A DNA stretch of 64,000 nt, taken from the NCBI GenBank assembly GCA_965215045.1, contig OZ244031.1, positions 806,001 through 870,000 of the forward strand, given 5' to 3'. This document shows, one piece after another, positions 16,948 to 25,373 of the stretch (positions are counted from its first letter, which is position 1; every line of letters begins with the position of its first letter). This DNA comes from G965215045 sp965215045. Lineage in GTDB: Bacteria > Pseudomonadota > Gammaproteobacteria > JABABF01. The position numbers and the translations under genes are program-made. Under the pieces are notes generated by a model. The model was not told the DNA's origin, made no database searches, and worked only from the letters and a program-made list of their open reading frames with translations.

Positions 16948-17886
16948 TCAGGCGGCGGGGGGTTCGGCGGCGATGGGGGGAATTTCAGTGCCGTGTTCAA
17001 CCAGTTCGATGCGCTCCTGGTCCGCTCCCCGGGCCAGGGTGGCGCGGCGTCCCCGGTAGAAGGCACCGGGCGGGGTGCAGGGAGGGGAACAAGCGGCAAA
17101 GGCCTCCGCCTCTAAATCGTCGACCGCAAAACTCAGCAGGGCAATGCCCGCAGCCAGGCGCCCGGCGGGCACGGAAGGCGGTTCCGCTGCCGGCAACTGG
17201 TCGATTTCCACCAGCGATTGCCCGGCCAGTTGTAAAGCCGCGACGGGATGCTGGCGCGCAGGCGGGTATCCCCAGGCGCGGTTGACCGCCCCCAGCAGAG
17301 TTTCAAAGCGATGTCCGCTGCCGCCGGCCAACTGCTCCCAACGGGAGAGACTCTGCTCCCGTTGTGCTGCACTCAACACGCCGATAAACAGCCGGTCTAC
17401 GGCGCATCGCGCCCGCGGCAGCTGGAAAATGGTCTCCGCCTCCCCGGTGCGGGTCAGGTAGAGCACTTCCCCGGCGGGGCCCTGCACTTGCATGGCGCGA
17501 ATCTCGGGGTTCAATTCCAGGCCCGCGGGTTCGCCCAGGATCCGGAACGGGGAATCTGCCAGGGTGAGGGCCAGTGCATCGGGGTCTTCCACCAGGACTT
17601 CCAGTGCCATCCAGCCCAGGGTGCGGAATGGCTCCGCGACCCCGGCGTCCGGGTCTTCCACCAGGCGCAACCACGGCACCCCGGACTCGGACGCCAGCAG
17701 TGCCGTCGGGGCCCCGGCCAGCAGCGGGGCCTGCCACATCTGCGCCGTCTGCGGCTCCAGCGGACTCTTCTCGAGCACGCGCTGTGCCAGGAATTCCGTG
17801 TAGGCGGCGACCGCCTCCCCCAGGTCGGGGCAGACCACGACACCGCCCAGTGCCGGGCCCACTCGCAAAGGTGCAGCATCACTCAT
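16948..17886 (-). CDS. Two-domain VOC (glyoxalase fold) family protein
   Basis: The 312-residue protein has an N-terminal VOC-like unit (LGGVVVCPDLGEAVAAYTEFL), a middle strand VLYLTRTGE and a second unit from RLFIGVLSAAQRE, ending ERIELVEHG. Metal ligands are not obvious, so it may be a binding or degenerate VOC protein. The ATG at 17886 was preferred over an upstream ATG (17955) because it precedes the first domain directly and leaves room for a promoter with the divergent DUF1330 gene. Part of its coding sequence is duplicated at 14864-14927 beside the RM block. Confidence 0.65.
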   Translation of the reverse strand: MSDAAPLRVGPALGGVVVCPDLGEAVAAYTEFLAQRVLEKSPLEPQTAQMWQAPLLAGAPTALLASESGVPWLRLVEDPDAGVAEPFRTLGWMALEVLVEDPDALALTLADSPFRILGEPAGLELNPEIRAMQVQGPAGEVLYLTRTGEAETIFQLPRARCAVDRLFIGVLSAAQREQSLSRWEQLAGGSGHRFETLLGAVNRAWGYPPARQHPVAALQLAGQSLVEIDQLPAAEPPSVPAGRLAAGIALLSFAVDDLEAEAFAACSPPCTPPGAFYRGRRATLARGADQERIELVEHGTEIPPIAAEPPAA

Positions 17887-17945
17887 GACACGCAAACTTA
17901 TATACTGTGGCGCATCCTGCGGCAACTTGCGGAGAACCGGCGTCG

Positions 17946-18239
17946 ATGAGTGCATACATCCTGGTCTGTGGAAAAATTTACGATTTTGAGAAATTCAAGC
18001 CCTACGCGGAGGCGGCCGCGGAACTGGTCGCTAAAAACGGCGGCGTCTACCTGGTGCGGGGCGGCGAAACCCGGGCACTGGAAGGTGAATGGGACGCGGA
18101 GAACAAGCTGGTGATTTCCAAGTGGCCCGATCGCCAAACGGCACTGCGCTTCTGGAGTTCCCCCGAATACCGCGAGGTCTCCGCCCTGCGCGAGGGCTGC
18201 GGTGAATTCACGGTGACACTGGTCGACGGCGTGGATTGA
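17946..18239 (+). CDS. DUF1330 family protein
   Basis: A small ferredoxin-like alpha/beta protein of 97 residues (MSAYILVCGKIYDFEKFKPYA...YLVRGGE...VISKWPDRQTALRFWSSPEY) that closely matches the DUF1330 pattern of dimeric alpha-beta barrel proteins. Some relatives accompany degradative enzymes, but no activity is established. Its stop codon is 3 bp before the nitrilase-fold gene ATG, so the two are probably co-transcribed and coupled. Confidence 0.8.
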   Translation: MSAYILVCGKIYDFEKFKPYAEAAAELVAKNGGVYLVRGGETRALEGEWDAENKLVISKWPDRQTALRFWSSPEYREVSALREGCGEFTVTLVDGVD

Positions 18240-18244
18240 GTGCC

Positions 18245-19285
18245 ATGAGTGAGCGTTTTGCCGCCCTGGCACTGCAGACCCGCTGCCACACTGTGAACCG
18301 CCTGTCCGGGCGGGAGGAGGCGCGGGCGCGGATGATGCAGAGTATTCAGCGCATCGGTGCCCAGCTCCGCGGCAGTTGCGCCTTTATCGGGGAGCACGTG
18401 CGCCTGGTGGTGCTGCCGGAATATTTCCTCAGCGGTTTCCCGCTGCAGGAGAGCGCGGCCGAATGGCTGGACAAGGCCTGCCTGGCGGCGGAGGGTCCGG
18501 AGTACGAGGCCCTGGGCGAAATCGCGCAGCAAAACCACGTCTACCTGGCGGGCAATGTCTACGAGTCGGACCAGCATTTCCCCGGCCTGTTTTTCCAGGC
18601 CGGTTTTATCCTGGACGACAGCGGCACCCTGGTGCTGCGTTACCGGCGGCTGATTTCCATGTACTCGCCGACGCCGCACGACGTGCTGGAGCGTTACCTG
18701 GACATCTATGGTGCTGACGCCCTGTTCCCGGTGGTCGAGACGCCGCTGGGGCGGCTGGCGGCACTGGCCTCGGAGGAGATTCTCTACCCGGAGATCAGTC
18801 GCGCCCTGGCCCTGCGCGGGGCGGAAATTCTCTGTCACTCCACTTCGGAGAGCGGCGCCCCGGGCACCACTCCCAAGAATGTCGCCAAGCAGGCGCGCGC
18901 TTTTGAAAACCATGTCTACGTGGTGTCGGCCAACAGTGCCGGCTACGAGGACACTTCCATGCCCGCGGATTCCGCCAACGGCGGCTCGCGGGTGATCGAC
19001 TACGAGGGCCGCATCCTGGAACTGGCCGGCCCCGGCGAAAGCATGCTGGCCCATGCCGACTTGGACCTCGCCGCCCTGCGCCACTACCGCGGGCGTCCGG
19101 GCATGTTCAACCTGCTCTCGCGCCAGCGCCTGGAACTGTTCGCCCCGACATACAGCGGGACGGAGGTCTATCCCGCCAACAGCCTGCTCAACGAGGACGG
19201 TTCATTGCGCACTCCCGAACGCGGTCACTACCGCGAAATGCAAACGCGGGTGATCCGGAAACTGCAGGAGCGCGGCATTCTTTGA
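18245..19285 (+). CDS. Nitrilase-fold (carbon-nitrogen hydrolase) protein with altered catalytic residues
   Basis: The 346-residue protein has the nitrilase alpha-beta-beta-alpha fold: LPEYFLSGF supplies the conserved Glu (E59), but the Lys position in LRYRRLISMY is Arg (R135) and the nucleophile position in LAALASEEILYPE is Ser (S176) instead of Cys. Downstream features such as NHVYVVSANSAGYE and GGSRVIDYEGRIL are normal. With only one of the Glu-Lys-Cys triad retained, hydrolysis by the usual thioester route is unlikely; it may be a pseudoenzyme, a binding protein or use different chemistry. The ATG at 18245 is chosen over the overlapping TTG 18236. Coupled to DUF1330. Confidence 0.8.
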   Translation: MSERFAALALQTRCHTVNRLSGREEARARMMQSIQRIGAQLRGSCAFIGEHVRLVVLPEYFLSGFPLQESAAEWLDKACLAAEGPEYEALGEIAQQNHVYLAGNVYESDQHFPGLFFQAGFILDDSGTLVLRYRRLISMYSPTPHDVLERYLDIYGADALFPVVETPLGRLAALASEEILYPEISRALALRGAEILCHSTSESGAPGTTPKNVAKQARAFENHVYVVSANSAGYEDTSMPADSANGGSRVIDYEGRILELAGPGESMLAHADLDLAALRHYRGRPGMFNLLSRQRLELFAPTYSGTEVYPANSLLNEDGSLRTPERGHYREMQTRVIRKLQERGIL

Positions 19286-19323
19286 AACGCCGGGCGCATG
19301 GCACCGGTGCCCGCCCGCATCAC

Positions 19324-20112
19324 TTATCGCCGACCCCGGTATTCCTCCAGGCCCAGGCTCATGCGGTATTGAAAACGCTCGGGGTGATACTGGCAATGCA
19401 GGATGTCCACGGTTTTGCCCTTCCGGTCCAAGGAGCGCCGCATCAGGGTCAGCACCGGGGCATCTTCCAGGAGTTCCAGGTGTCCCGCCACTTCGGCGTC
19501 TGCGGCGGCGGCCCCCAGGAACTGTTCCACGCGGGCGATCTGCACGCCGTTCTGACGCAGAATTTCCAGGCGTGAACTGCCGGGCCGTTGCAGGTGCTCG
19601 CGATCAAAACCCCGCACGTCTCCAGGCGTCCAACTGACGTAATAGGCAAAAGGCTGACCGTCGCTGTAGCGCACCCGCACCAGGCGCAGGGCCTTGTCGT
19701 TGCTGCCGATGCCCAGCTCGTTGCGGATGTTGGCCGGGGGCGTCAGTTCGGCACTGTCCAGCACCTTGACCTGGGTTTCCCGGCTCATGCCCGCCAGCCG
19801 CTCCAGCATGCCGAGCAGCGGTGCCTGTTCCGGCGGCGGTGCATAGTGGTGGGTGACGTAGGTGCCGCGACCCCGCTGCCGGTCGACCAGGTCTTCCTTG
19901 GCCAGTTCGTTCATGGCGCGCCGCGTGGTAATCCGGGACACGGAAAACGCCCGCGCCAATTGCTGTTCGGTCGGCAGTTGGATGCCCCGGGGGATGGTGC
20001 CGTCCAGGATGCGTTTTTTCAGCCGGGTGTACATCTGGTAATAGAGAGGCGTCGGTGCCTCCCGGCGCAATTGCTGCAAATCGCGCTTGCTCAGAAGTTT
20101 GTCAATCCGCAT
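19324..20112 (-). CDS. GntR-family transcriptional regulator with UTRA ligand domain (HutC type)
   Basis: The 262-residue repressor-like protein has an N-terminal winged helix-turn-helix (residues 20-90; PTEQQLARAFSVSRITTRRAMNEL, then RGRGTYV) and a C-terminal UTRA domain (from about 100; LRLVRVRYSDGQPFAYYVSWTP) that binds small acids, amino acids or sugars. It is divergent from the TRAP binding protein gene and presumably controls it and itself through the AT-rich sites in the 129-bp gap. As the only recognised transcription factor in the catabolic region, it may regulate other units that carry similar sites. Confidence 0.9.
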   Translation of the reverse strand: MRIDKLLSKRDLQQLRREAPTPLYYQMYTRLKKRILDGTIPRGIQLPTEQQLARAFSVSRITTRRAMNELAKEDLVDRQRGRGTYVTHHYAPPPEQAPLLGMLERLAGMSRETQVKVLDSAELTPPANIRNELGIGSNDKALRLVRVRYSDGQPFAYYVSWTPGDVRGFDREHLQRPGSSRLEILRQNGVQIARVEQFLGAAAADAEVAGHLELLEDAPVLTLMRRSLDRKGKTVDILHCQYHPERFQYRMSLGLEEYRGRR

Positions 20113-20145
20113 CGCCTCGTGGCCCGGGGCCCCCTTCGAGTCGGC

Positions 20146-20239
20146 AACATATTGTAATCGCCCGCATGGATCCCGAACTGCTCAGAATGCGTCGGGGCAA
20201 GTGATATATTGTAAGCCTTTACACTCATTGATATACCAT
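20146..20239. promoter_or_regulatory. GntR/dctP divergent control region with repeated AT-rich sites
   Basis: Three related sites stand out: AACATATTGTAAT (20146-20158), AGTGATATATTGTAA (20200-20214) and ATTGATATACCAT (20227-20239). The second differs from 8011-8025 at two positions; the third is identical, on the opposite strand, to a 13-mer upstream of the TonB receptor at 34693. They may combine promoter (TG-A-TATATT) and GntR operator roles. Confidence 0.45.
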
Positions 20240-20241
20240 TG

Positions 20242-21252
20242 ATGGTGCGATTTTTCGGTTCCGCCCCGTTTTTTCTCAGCCTCTGGCTTCTCGCCGCCCC
20301 TGCCACCGCACAGGAGCAACACCTGCGGATCACCTCGCTGACCTTTCCCGATACGCCCTGGCACACGCTGTGGCTCGACTTCATGGAGGCACTGGAAAAG
20401 CAGCCGGGCAATGAATTGCAGACCATTCCCTATATCCTGGGGCAGCTGGGCAGCGAGGAGAGTGCCCTCTCGCAACTGCGCCGGGGACGCCTGCAGATGG
20501 GCGGCTTTTCCCTGCAGGGTTCTTCTGCCGTGGTGCCGGAACTCGGCATTCTGACCGTCCCCTACCTGTTCGATTCCTTCGCGGAAATCGACTACGTGAT
20601 GGACCACCACCTGTTCGGGGTGTTCTCCCGCCTGCTCGCCGAAAAAAACATGCACCTCTTGCGCTGGGGAGAAGTGGGCTGGACCTATTTTTACGGCACG
20701 CGCCGGCTGCAGAGCCCCGCAGAGGCCCGGGGCCGGCGCCTGCGTTCCAGCAATGCGCTGGCCTCCCAGTACGTGATTCGCTCGGTGGGTGCCAACATGG
20801 TGCCGATGACTTTTTCCGACCTGATCCCCTCCCTGCAGACCGGCCTGGTGGAAGGCGGCACCAGCGGACTGGTGATTTTCGTATTGTCGGGGGCGGCGCG
20901 CTACGCCCCGGAAATCAGCCTGACGCGCCACGCTTTTGATGCCGGCATCATCGTCGCCAACCGCAGCTGGTGGCAGCAGTTGCCGGCGCAGGCGCGCACC
21001 GCCATCCACGCCAGCCTGGCCTCTTCGCAGAGGCTGCGTCAGTCGGTGCGGGAGAGGGAGCTGCAGATCCTGGCAGACCCCGAAGCTTACGGCGTCCGCC
21101 TGTACCAGCCGAATGCCGCGGAACTCGCCGCCTGGCGGGCCAGTACCCGGGGTGCCCGGCAGCGGCTGGTCCAGGCCATCGGTGGCCGGGCGCAGGAGGT
21201 GTACGATATCGTGCAACGGGCCAAGGCGGAATTCGCCGCCCGCCAGCATTAA
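20242..21252 (+). CDS. dctP: TRAP transporter substrate-binding protein (DctP family)
   Basis: Periplasmic binding protein of 336 residues: signal peptide with cleavage around APATAQE, followed by the DctP fold, with LTVPYLFDSFAEIDYVMD, a FYGTRRLQSP segment holding the substrate-carboxylate Arg region, MTFSDLIPSLQTGLVEGG and YAPEISLTRHAFDAGIIVANRSWW. DctP proteins bind carboxylates for the DctQM permease. The ATG at 20242 has no Shine-Dalgarno and is 3 bp from an AT-rich site, so the mRNA may be leaderless or very short-leadered. The membrane components are not adjacent; likely partners are at 25373-27190. Confidence 0.85.
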   Translation: MVRFFGSAPFFLSLWLLAAPATAQEQHLRITSLTFPDTPWHTLWLDFMEALEKQPGNELQTIPYILGQLGSEESALSQLRRGRLQMGGFSLQGSSAVVPELGILTVPYLFDSFAEIDYVMDHHLFGVFSRLLAEKNMHLLRWGEVGWTYFYGTRRLQSPAEARGRRLRSSNALASQYVIRSVGANMVPMTFSDLIPSLQTGLVEGGTSGLVIFVLSGAARYAPEISLTRHAFDAGIIVANRSWWQQLPAQARTAIHASLASSQRLRQSVRERELQILADPEAYGVRLYQPNAAELAAWRASTRGARQRLVQAIGGRAQEVYDIVQRAKAEFAARQH

Positions 21253-21527
21253 TAACAGTACCGTCCGGGGCGGAACCCGGCCGGCATCGACGCACTCAGT
21301 CCGGGACAGTACCCTTCACAGCACAGGGGAGGCTGTAAACAACAGCAGCGGGACAATTGACAAAACCGCAGGGAGATCGCAGTGATTGCAAGCGGGGACA
21401 ACAGGTTGACAATTTAAAGGTACCTTTGATATAACATATTCCCATCCATGCCGCCGCAGGGTTCGCCAACAATGAACAAAGCTGCGGTGCTGGAATTTCT
21501 GCAAGCAAAAAATGCGGGGGAATCTCA
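21253..21527. other. Intergenic region with promoter of first TonB receptor
   Basis: No gene is seen. A promoter can be read as TTGACA (21406-21411), an 18-bp spacer and TATAAC (21430-21435), with TGATATAAC as extended -10. The start of transcription would be near 21442, giving an 85-nt leader ending in a GGGGGAA ribosome-binding site. Confidence 0.55.
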
Positions 21528-23927
21528 ATGAACAGAATGATACGCAACTCTGTTGTCTGCGCTGCGTACGCCCTGGGGATGATTTTTGCCGGGGGCGGAG
21601 TGCTGCCGCAGCCCGTGCTCGCCCAGGAGGCGACGCTGGAAGAGGTGCTTGTCACCGCCCAGCGGCGCGAGGAAAGCCTGCAGGAAGTGCCGCTGGCCAT
21701 CACCGTGCTCAGCGGGGAAGACCTGGAGCGACGCCAGGTGCACAATATTCTCGACCTGCAATCCTCGGTGCCCAATATCAGTATCTCCCAGAACACCGGC
21801 ACGCCCAGTGCGGCGCGCATTTTTCTCCGCGGTGTGGGCCAGGATGAATCCCGTGCCACGGTGGAACCCGCCATTCCCCTGTACATCGATGGGGTCTACA
21901 TCGGCCGGCAGATCGGTGCCCTGGTGGACCTGTTTGACGTGGAACGGGTGGAGGTTTTGCGGGGCCCGCAGGGCACCCTGTACGGGCGCAATGCCAACGG
22001 CGGTGCCGTCCGCATCATCACCCGCAAACCCACTTACGAGGAGACTTTCCTGACTCTCAAAAATACGATCGGCAACGAGAGCCGCATCGACGCCCAGCTC
22101 AGTGCCAACCTGTCCAATTCCCCGGACCTGGCGGTCAGCTTCTCCCTGCTGACCCGCACCCGGGACGGGCTGTTCCAGACGACCGAACCCAGCGACCCCA
22201 ATGCGGCCAGCGTCGGCAAGCAGGAAGTCGGCGAATGGGATAATTTCTCTGGCCGGGTGGGCGTGCGCTGGCAGGCCGGGGACGCCACCGAGATGCTGTT
22301 GCGCTACGACATTACCGCAGACAACACCGACCCCAGGCCCGCCAACTCACCCTTTGTCGATGAGGATGATATTTTTGACCTGCAGGCTGCCACGGGCTCG
22401 CCCGCCGGTGTCAACACGGATGCCTACAACTCCGAGGTGGATTCCCGCGGCCTGTCACTGACCGTGGACCACGACCTGGGCGACGGACTGCAGCTGCAGT
22501 CGCTGACGGCATGGCGCAGCCTGGAAGATGACTTGGCCACTTTTATTTCTTTCCCGTACAGCCAGCAGACCGAGCAGTCACAAGTCAGCCAGGAAATACA
22601 GGTCAGTTCCGACTGGGACGACGGTTTCAACTTCGTCGCCGGGGTGTTCTGGTTTGACGAGGACATCGATCTGGACTTTACATTCATTTTCAATTTTGAC
22701 CTGGAGGTGGAGACCCGGGCCTGGGCCGTGTTCGGCCAGGGCACCTGGGATCTCAGTGAGCGGCTGCGGGTCACGGCCGGGGTGCGCTACACGGACGAGG
22801 AAAAGGATTTTAAAGGGGAGATGAGTCCTTTCGGCTTCGCACGGGAGGACACCCAGGAATGGGAAAACACCAGTTACAAGCTGGCCGTGAATTACCAGTT
22901 GCAGGATAACATGATGCTCTACGGCTCCTACAGCACCGGTTTCAAAAGTGGAGCCTGGTCGCCGGATGCTTTTGGTGCCGCGGCGACATTCCTGCCGGTC
23001 GATGAAGAGACCGTCAAGACCGCGGAAGTGGGTATACGCAGTGACCTGCTGAACAACCAGCTGCGCTTTAATGCCACTTACTTTTTCAGCAAGTATGAAG
23101 ACCTGCAGCTGGGCGGAACCACCGACTTGGGCTTTACCCAGTTCAACGTGCCGGAAGCGGAGATCAGCGGCCTGGAAATCGAAGCCAATGCCGCCCTGGC
23201 CCCGGGTCTGAATGTCTCCCTGGCACTGGCCTGGCTGGATGCGGAGTACTCGGATGTCGACTTCTCCGCCTCCCTGGGCATCAGCGGCAGAAACTTTACT
23301 AATGAAGTAAATGCCGCGATTACCGAGGAAGTGGATGAGCAGTTGGCATTGGCAAGTGGTGGCAGCATTACCGAGCAGCAGATCGTGGACCAGGTGCTAT
23401 CTACAGATATGATGAATATGAACCCTACGATCCCCAGCACCGCGACTTTCGGCTGGCTCGAGACCAATGAGGGGGCTGCACTGGGGGCCGCCAAGCTGGC
23501 CGTGGGCCGGATGCAATTAGGGACAACATTCGTGTCCGACACCGAGGCCAGCGTCACTGCAGACATCCTCAATGATGCGGAGAACAACGATCTCAAGAAC
23601 GCCCCGGAATCCAGCATCAAGCTGGCGGTCTCCTACACCTACCCGCTGGCCGACAACCTGGACCTGCAGCTCAATGCGGAATACATCTACGAGGACGAAA
23701 GCTTCAACCTGGTCGCCAACCCGGAGGCGGTCAAACGCGATGAGACCGACCTGATCAACCTGCGCGTGGGTGTGCGCAGCGAGCAGTGGGAGATGTTCTT
23801 GTGGGGTAAAAACCTCACCGATGAGATCTACTACCCGGCGGGAACATCCGGCGGTGTCGGGCAAGCGGTGTACGTCGCCGACCCGCGCACCTACGGCCTG
23901 GACTTCAAACTGTATTTCGGCAAATGA
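21528..23927 (+). CDS. TonB-dependent outer-membrane receptor 1
   Basis: The 799-residue receptor has a signal peptide to about residue 33 (VLAQEATLEEV), a TonB box LEEVLVTAQRREESLQEVPLAI, a plug domain containing IFLRGVGQ and RVEVLRGPQGTLYGRNANGGAV, and a long beta-barrel ending YGLDFKLYFGK with terminal aromatic-rich strand. These receptors import bulky substrates using TonB-ExbBD energy. The plug resembles those of receptors linked to non-iron substrates in marine gammaproteobacteria, but no siderophore or sugar gene is adjacent. Probable uptake route for the compound handled by the neighbouring catabolic genes. Confidence 0.95.
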   Translation: MNRMIRNSVVCAAYALGMIFAGGGVLPQPVLAQEATLEEVLVTAQRREESLQEVPLAITVLSGEDLERRQVHNILDLQSSVPNISISQNTGTPSAARIFLRGVGQDESRATVEPAIPLYIDGVYIGRQIGALVDLFDVERVEVLRGPQGTLYGRNANGGAVRIITRKPTYEETFLTLKNTIGNESRIDAQLSANLSNSPDLAVSFSLLTRTRDGLFQTTEPSDPNAASVGKQEVGEWDNFSGRVGVRWQAGDATEMLLRYDITADNTDPRPANSPFVDEDDIFDLQAATGSPAGVNTDAYNSEVDSRGLSLTVDHDLGDGLQLQSLTAWRSLEDDLATFISFPYSQQTEQSQVSQEIQVSSDWDDGFNFVAGVFWFDEDIDLDFTFIFNFDLEVETRAWAVFGQGTWDLSERLRVTAGVRYTDEEKDFKGEMSPFGFAREDTQEWENTSYKLAVNYQLQDNMMLYGSYSTGFKSGAWSPDAFGAAATFLPVDEETVKTAEVGIRSDLLNNQLRFNATYFFSKYEDLQLGGTTDLGFTQFNVPEAEISGLEIEANAALAPGLNVSLALAWLDAEYSDVDFSASLGISGRNFTNEVNAAITEEVDEQLALASGGSITEQQIVDQVLSTDMMNMNPTIPSTATFGWLETNEGAALGAAKLAVGRMQLGTTFVSDTEASVTADILNDAENNDLKNAPESSIKLAVSYTYPLADNLDLQLNAEYIYEDESFNLVANPEAVKRDETDLINLRVGVRSEQWEMFLWGKNLTDEIYYPAGTSGGVGQAVYVADPRTYGLDFKLYFGK

Positions 23928-24030
23928 TCCCGGCACCGCCCCGTCGCAGCCGCCGGGGCCTGGAGAGCGGGGTCTGAGACTGGGGCCTCCGCCGCCGCCC
24001 TGGCCTTCCATGCGCTGCCGCGTTTGAATC

Positions 24031-24627
24031 ATGCCCGAACCCGCCCTGCCATTGCTGTCAGAGCAGGAGCTGCCCGACGCCCTGCGGGATGCCTTCCAAC
24101 ACTCCATGCAGTTGCGCGGTGACGCCACTTTTTTTGCCGCCTTCGCCCATCATCCCGAGTTGTATCGCTGGTACACCGAGTCTTTCTACGGCCAGGTGTT
24201 CAACGGCGGCCAGGTGGAACGCCCGCTCAAGGAACTGCTGCGCCTGTCCTTGTCGCTCAAAAACGGCTGCCGTTTCTGCAACCAGGGCAACCGCGCCGAC
24301 GCCCTGGCCGCAGGCTTCAGCGAGGCGCAATTGGCGGAGTTGGAAGACTGGCACCGGAGTGAGCAGTTCAGTGAGCGGGAAAAGGCGGCGCTGGAACTCG
24401 CCGAACAATTCCCCCTGCAGCGCATGGACGGCGCACTGGATGCGGAACTCTACGCGCGCCTGGCCCGGCATTTCAGCCCCGCACAGATCCTGGAGCTGGG
24501 CCTGGTGCTGGGTATTTTGAGCGGTGTGGCCAGGTTCCTGTTTATCTACGACCTGGTGGAAAAGGAGGACAACTGCCCTTTCCATCCGCGCCCCGGGACA
24601 GACCCCACCGGTTCACCCACCTCATAA
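24031..24627 (+). CDS. Carboxymuconolactone decarboxylase/AhpD-like family protein 1
   Basis: The 198-residue all-helical CMD-fold protein carries KELLRLSLSLKNGCRFCNQGNRAD. In AhpD the active site is Glu-x11-Cys-x2-Cys-x3-His; the Glu and both Cys align here, but the His position is Asn, so peroxidase-type relay chemistry may be weakened. Members act as alkylhydroperoxidases or decarboxylases. It is followed by degenerate duplications of its own 3' end (24638 onwards). The convergent gene at 24786-25373 encodes a second member of the family. Confidence 0.75.
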   Translation: MPEPALPLLSEQELPDALRDAFQHSMQLRGDATFFAAFAHHPELYRWYTESFYGQVFNGGQVERPLKELLRLSLSLKNGCRFCNQGNRADALAAGFSEAQLAELEDWHRSEQFSEREKAALELAEQFPLQRMDGALDAELYARLARHFSPAQILELGLVLGILSGVARFLFIYDLVEKEDNCPFHPRPGTDPTGSPTS

Positions 24628-24733
24628 GCGCGTGCGCCCCTTCCATCTGCACCCGGGGCAGACCGTATGGCATCCGCCGGTTAAAAGCTGCTCAGCCCGC
24701 CGCTTGAAACCTGCTCAGCCCGCCCCCTGAATT

Positions 24734-24831
24734 CACTCAGCCCCGCTGTTCTTCTGTAAGCGACACGCCCGCCGCCTGAAAGCACTCAGTCCCGCTGTTC
24801 TTCTGTAAGCGACACGCCCGCCCCCTGCACG
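24734..24831. repeat. 49-bp tandem duplication at the end of CMD gene 2
   Basis: Units start at 24734 and 24783 (cactcagycccgctgttc...). The second unit includes the last codons and stop of the minus-strand gene; the first is a copy lying just beyond the stop. Shorter degenerate copies extend upstream to about 24680. Confidence 0.8.
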
Positions 24832-25373
24832 GCTGCGGCGACGGTCTCCTCCACGCAGGTTTCCAGCGTGGTATTCCAGCGGTTCAGAAAACCGAACAGG
24901 GAGATCACGCCCACCAGTTCAATGATCTGCAGGGAGCTGAAATGCCGCTCCAGCTCGAAGAAGTGCTCCTGGTTCACGCTACCAGATGCGCCGGCGGCGG
25001 CCCGGGCCAAGTCCAGCACCGCTCTCTCGGCCGCAGAAAACAGGGGACTGCCGGCATAGTCATCGAGCACCGCCAGCTTGTCCTGCCCCACTCCCAGTTG
25101 CAGGGCACCGCAGATGGCGTGGGAGCTGCAGTAGCGGCAGCCCGCCCGGCGACTGCCGGCCAGTGCCGCCAGTTGCTTGAGTTCCCGGGGCAGTGCGCCC
25201 TCCTGCATGTAAATGACATCGACCAGTTGCGTCACCGCCTTGAACATGGCCGGGTGATGTGCCATCAGCAGGGCATCATTCGGGGTGAAACCCATCTGGC
25301 CCGTGATCTGTTCCAGCAGCGGGCGCAGTTCGGCGGGCAATTGTTCGGGGGACAGGGGGGTGACACGGGGCAT
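24786..25373 (-). CDS. Carboxymuconolactone decarboxylase/AhpD-like family protein 2
   Basis: The 195-residue CMD-fold protein has ELKQLAALAGSRRAGCRYCSSHAICG, the CxxCxxH site typical of peroxidase-related members. ATG 25373 shares a base with the stop of the TRAP permease gene (TGATG), so the protein is translated with DctM. This places a redox or decarboxylase-type enzyme in the transport operon, presumably acting on the imported substrate or protecting against peroxide. Confidence 0.8.
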   Translation of the reverse strand: MPRVTPLSPEQLPAELRPLLEQITGQMGFTPNDALLMAHHPAMFKAVTQLVDVIYMQEGALPRELKQLAALAGSRRAGCRYCSSHAICGALQLGVGQDKLAVLDDYAGSPLFSAAERAVLDLARAAAGASGSVNQEHFFELERHFSSLQIIELVGVISLFGFLNRWNTTLETCVEETVAAAVQGAGVSLTEEQRD

